This document shows, piece by piece, positions 61,908 through 62,117 of a stretch of DNA of 62,117 nt (its first letter is position 1; every line of letters begins with the position of its first letter). Source of the DNA: Marinobacterium sp. (lineage in GTDB: Bacteria; Pseudomonadota; Gammaproteobacteria; Pseudomonadales; Balneatricaceae); the NCBI GenBank assembly GCA_025800125.1, contig JAOXSF010000142.1, positions 1 through 62,117 on the forward strand, in the 5' to 3' direction. Under the pieces are notes generated by a model that had not been told where the DNA came from, did no database searches, and saw only the letters and a list, made by a program, of their open reading frames with translations. The position numbers and the translations under genes were made by a program.

Positions 61908-62117
61908 ATGCTGAAGAAAAAATATGCTGCTTCAATACTGGCGCTCTCCATTACCGCGTTATCGGCGGTAACGGTACTAACCGCAACGGCAGGGCCAATA
62001 GCAACGACAAGCCCGGCAAACGTTAAAGAGACGTTGAAAATTGGTATTGCAGGGCCGTTTAGTGGCCCGGTTTCACCTTATGGTCAGATGCAGCTGCATG
62101 GGGCTTATGCCGCTATT
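61908..62117 (+). CDS. Periplasmic substrate-binding protein (LivJ/branched-chain amino-acid type), C-terminus cut
   Basis: Seventy N-terminal residues are present: a signal peptide (KKKYAASILALSITALSAVT, cleavage probably after ATA) and the start of a type-1 periplasmic binding fold, TLKIGIAGPFSGPVSPYGQM. The GPFSG motif with a following YG is typical of LivK/LivJ-like proteins. The ligand cannot be told. The frame continues past the window end without a stop. CAGGAG lies 10 bases before the ATG. The permease and ATPase genes would be expected downstream. Confidence 0.85.
   Translation, partial: MLKKKYAASILALSITALSAVTVLTATAGPIATTSPANVKETLKIGIAGPFSGPVSPYGQMQLHGAYAAI

Overview
The window is 62 kb of gene-dense, roughly 50% GC chromosomal DNA. 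It looks like a free-living, motile, aerobic Gammaproteobacterium, probably a marine member of the Oceanospirillales. That placement is inferred from gene content and protein style: a GspA/GspB-type type II secretion system, ETF-QO with EtfBA, a chemoreceptor, DinB, several cyclic-di-GMP proteins and a DUF5062 gene. No rRNA or lineage marker is present to prove it. I see no prophage, insertion sequence, CRISPR array or integron.

Layout. 1-5.2 kb (minus): the N-terminal part of a TetR regulator, a membrane J-domain protein, an EamA transporter, a VWA-fold protein and a fused PlsC-GNAT acyltransferase of the OlsF ornithine-lipid type. 5.2-12.4 kb (plus): a possible small membrane protein, an ABM-fold protein, a large PAS/GAF/GGDEF/EAL protein, DinB and a SulP anion transporter with a structured leader. 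12.5-18.6 kb: a MocR regulator divergent from PhzF, then a small membrane protein, an M50 site-2 protease, an NfeD-like protein and an ornithine/lysine decarboxylase. 18.8-25.1 kb: a GGDEF protein with a degenerate signature, then an RND pump (adaptor, pump, LysR). 25.2-29.1 kb: ETF-QO divergent from etfB-etfA, with palindromic elements between them. 29.6-32.3 kb: a PAS protein and CZB-domain chemoreceptor pair, then a secreted ComEA-like protein. 32.4-46.1 kb (minus): a complete type II secretion locus in the order A, B, E, F, G, H, I, J, K, L, M, C, D. 46.3-53.3 kb: a zinc-ribbon protein, tRNA-Glu and tRNA-Gly behind a consensus promoter, a membrane GGDEF protein, a tandem DUF2892 protein, a universal stress protein, xthA, gor and an ArsR regulator. 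53.7-58.6 kb: an RND/MMPL exporter, a LolA-like periplasmic protein and an outer-membrane barrel, which together look like an envelope lipid or hydrophobe export unit. 58.7 kb to the end: a DOPA-dioxygenase-family protein, DUF5062, a GreA/B-like protein with a probable frameshift near its start, a PuuC-like aldehyde dehydrogenase and the start of a periplasmic binding protein.

Functional themes are envelope traffic (T2SS, two RND-type exporters, OlsF), cyclic-di-GMP and taxis signalling (three GGDEF proteins and one chemoreceptor unit), beta-oxidation electron transfer (ETF, ETF-QO), amine and amino-acid metabolism, and thiol/oxidative stress (gor, xthA, Usp, ArsR).

The most unusual property of the DNA is the density of short tandem duplications with 14-21 bp units, several of exactly 15 bp, both between genes and inside secretion genes. 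The best single loci for follow-up are the sulP leader, which can form mutually exclusive hairpins; the 18-bp perfect palindrome upstream of etfB; and the GreA/B-like gene, whose conserved N-terminus lies upstream of any usable start unless one base is gained in an A-tract. I did not identify a clearly new multi-gene defence or mobile system.
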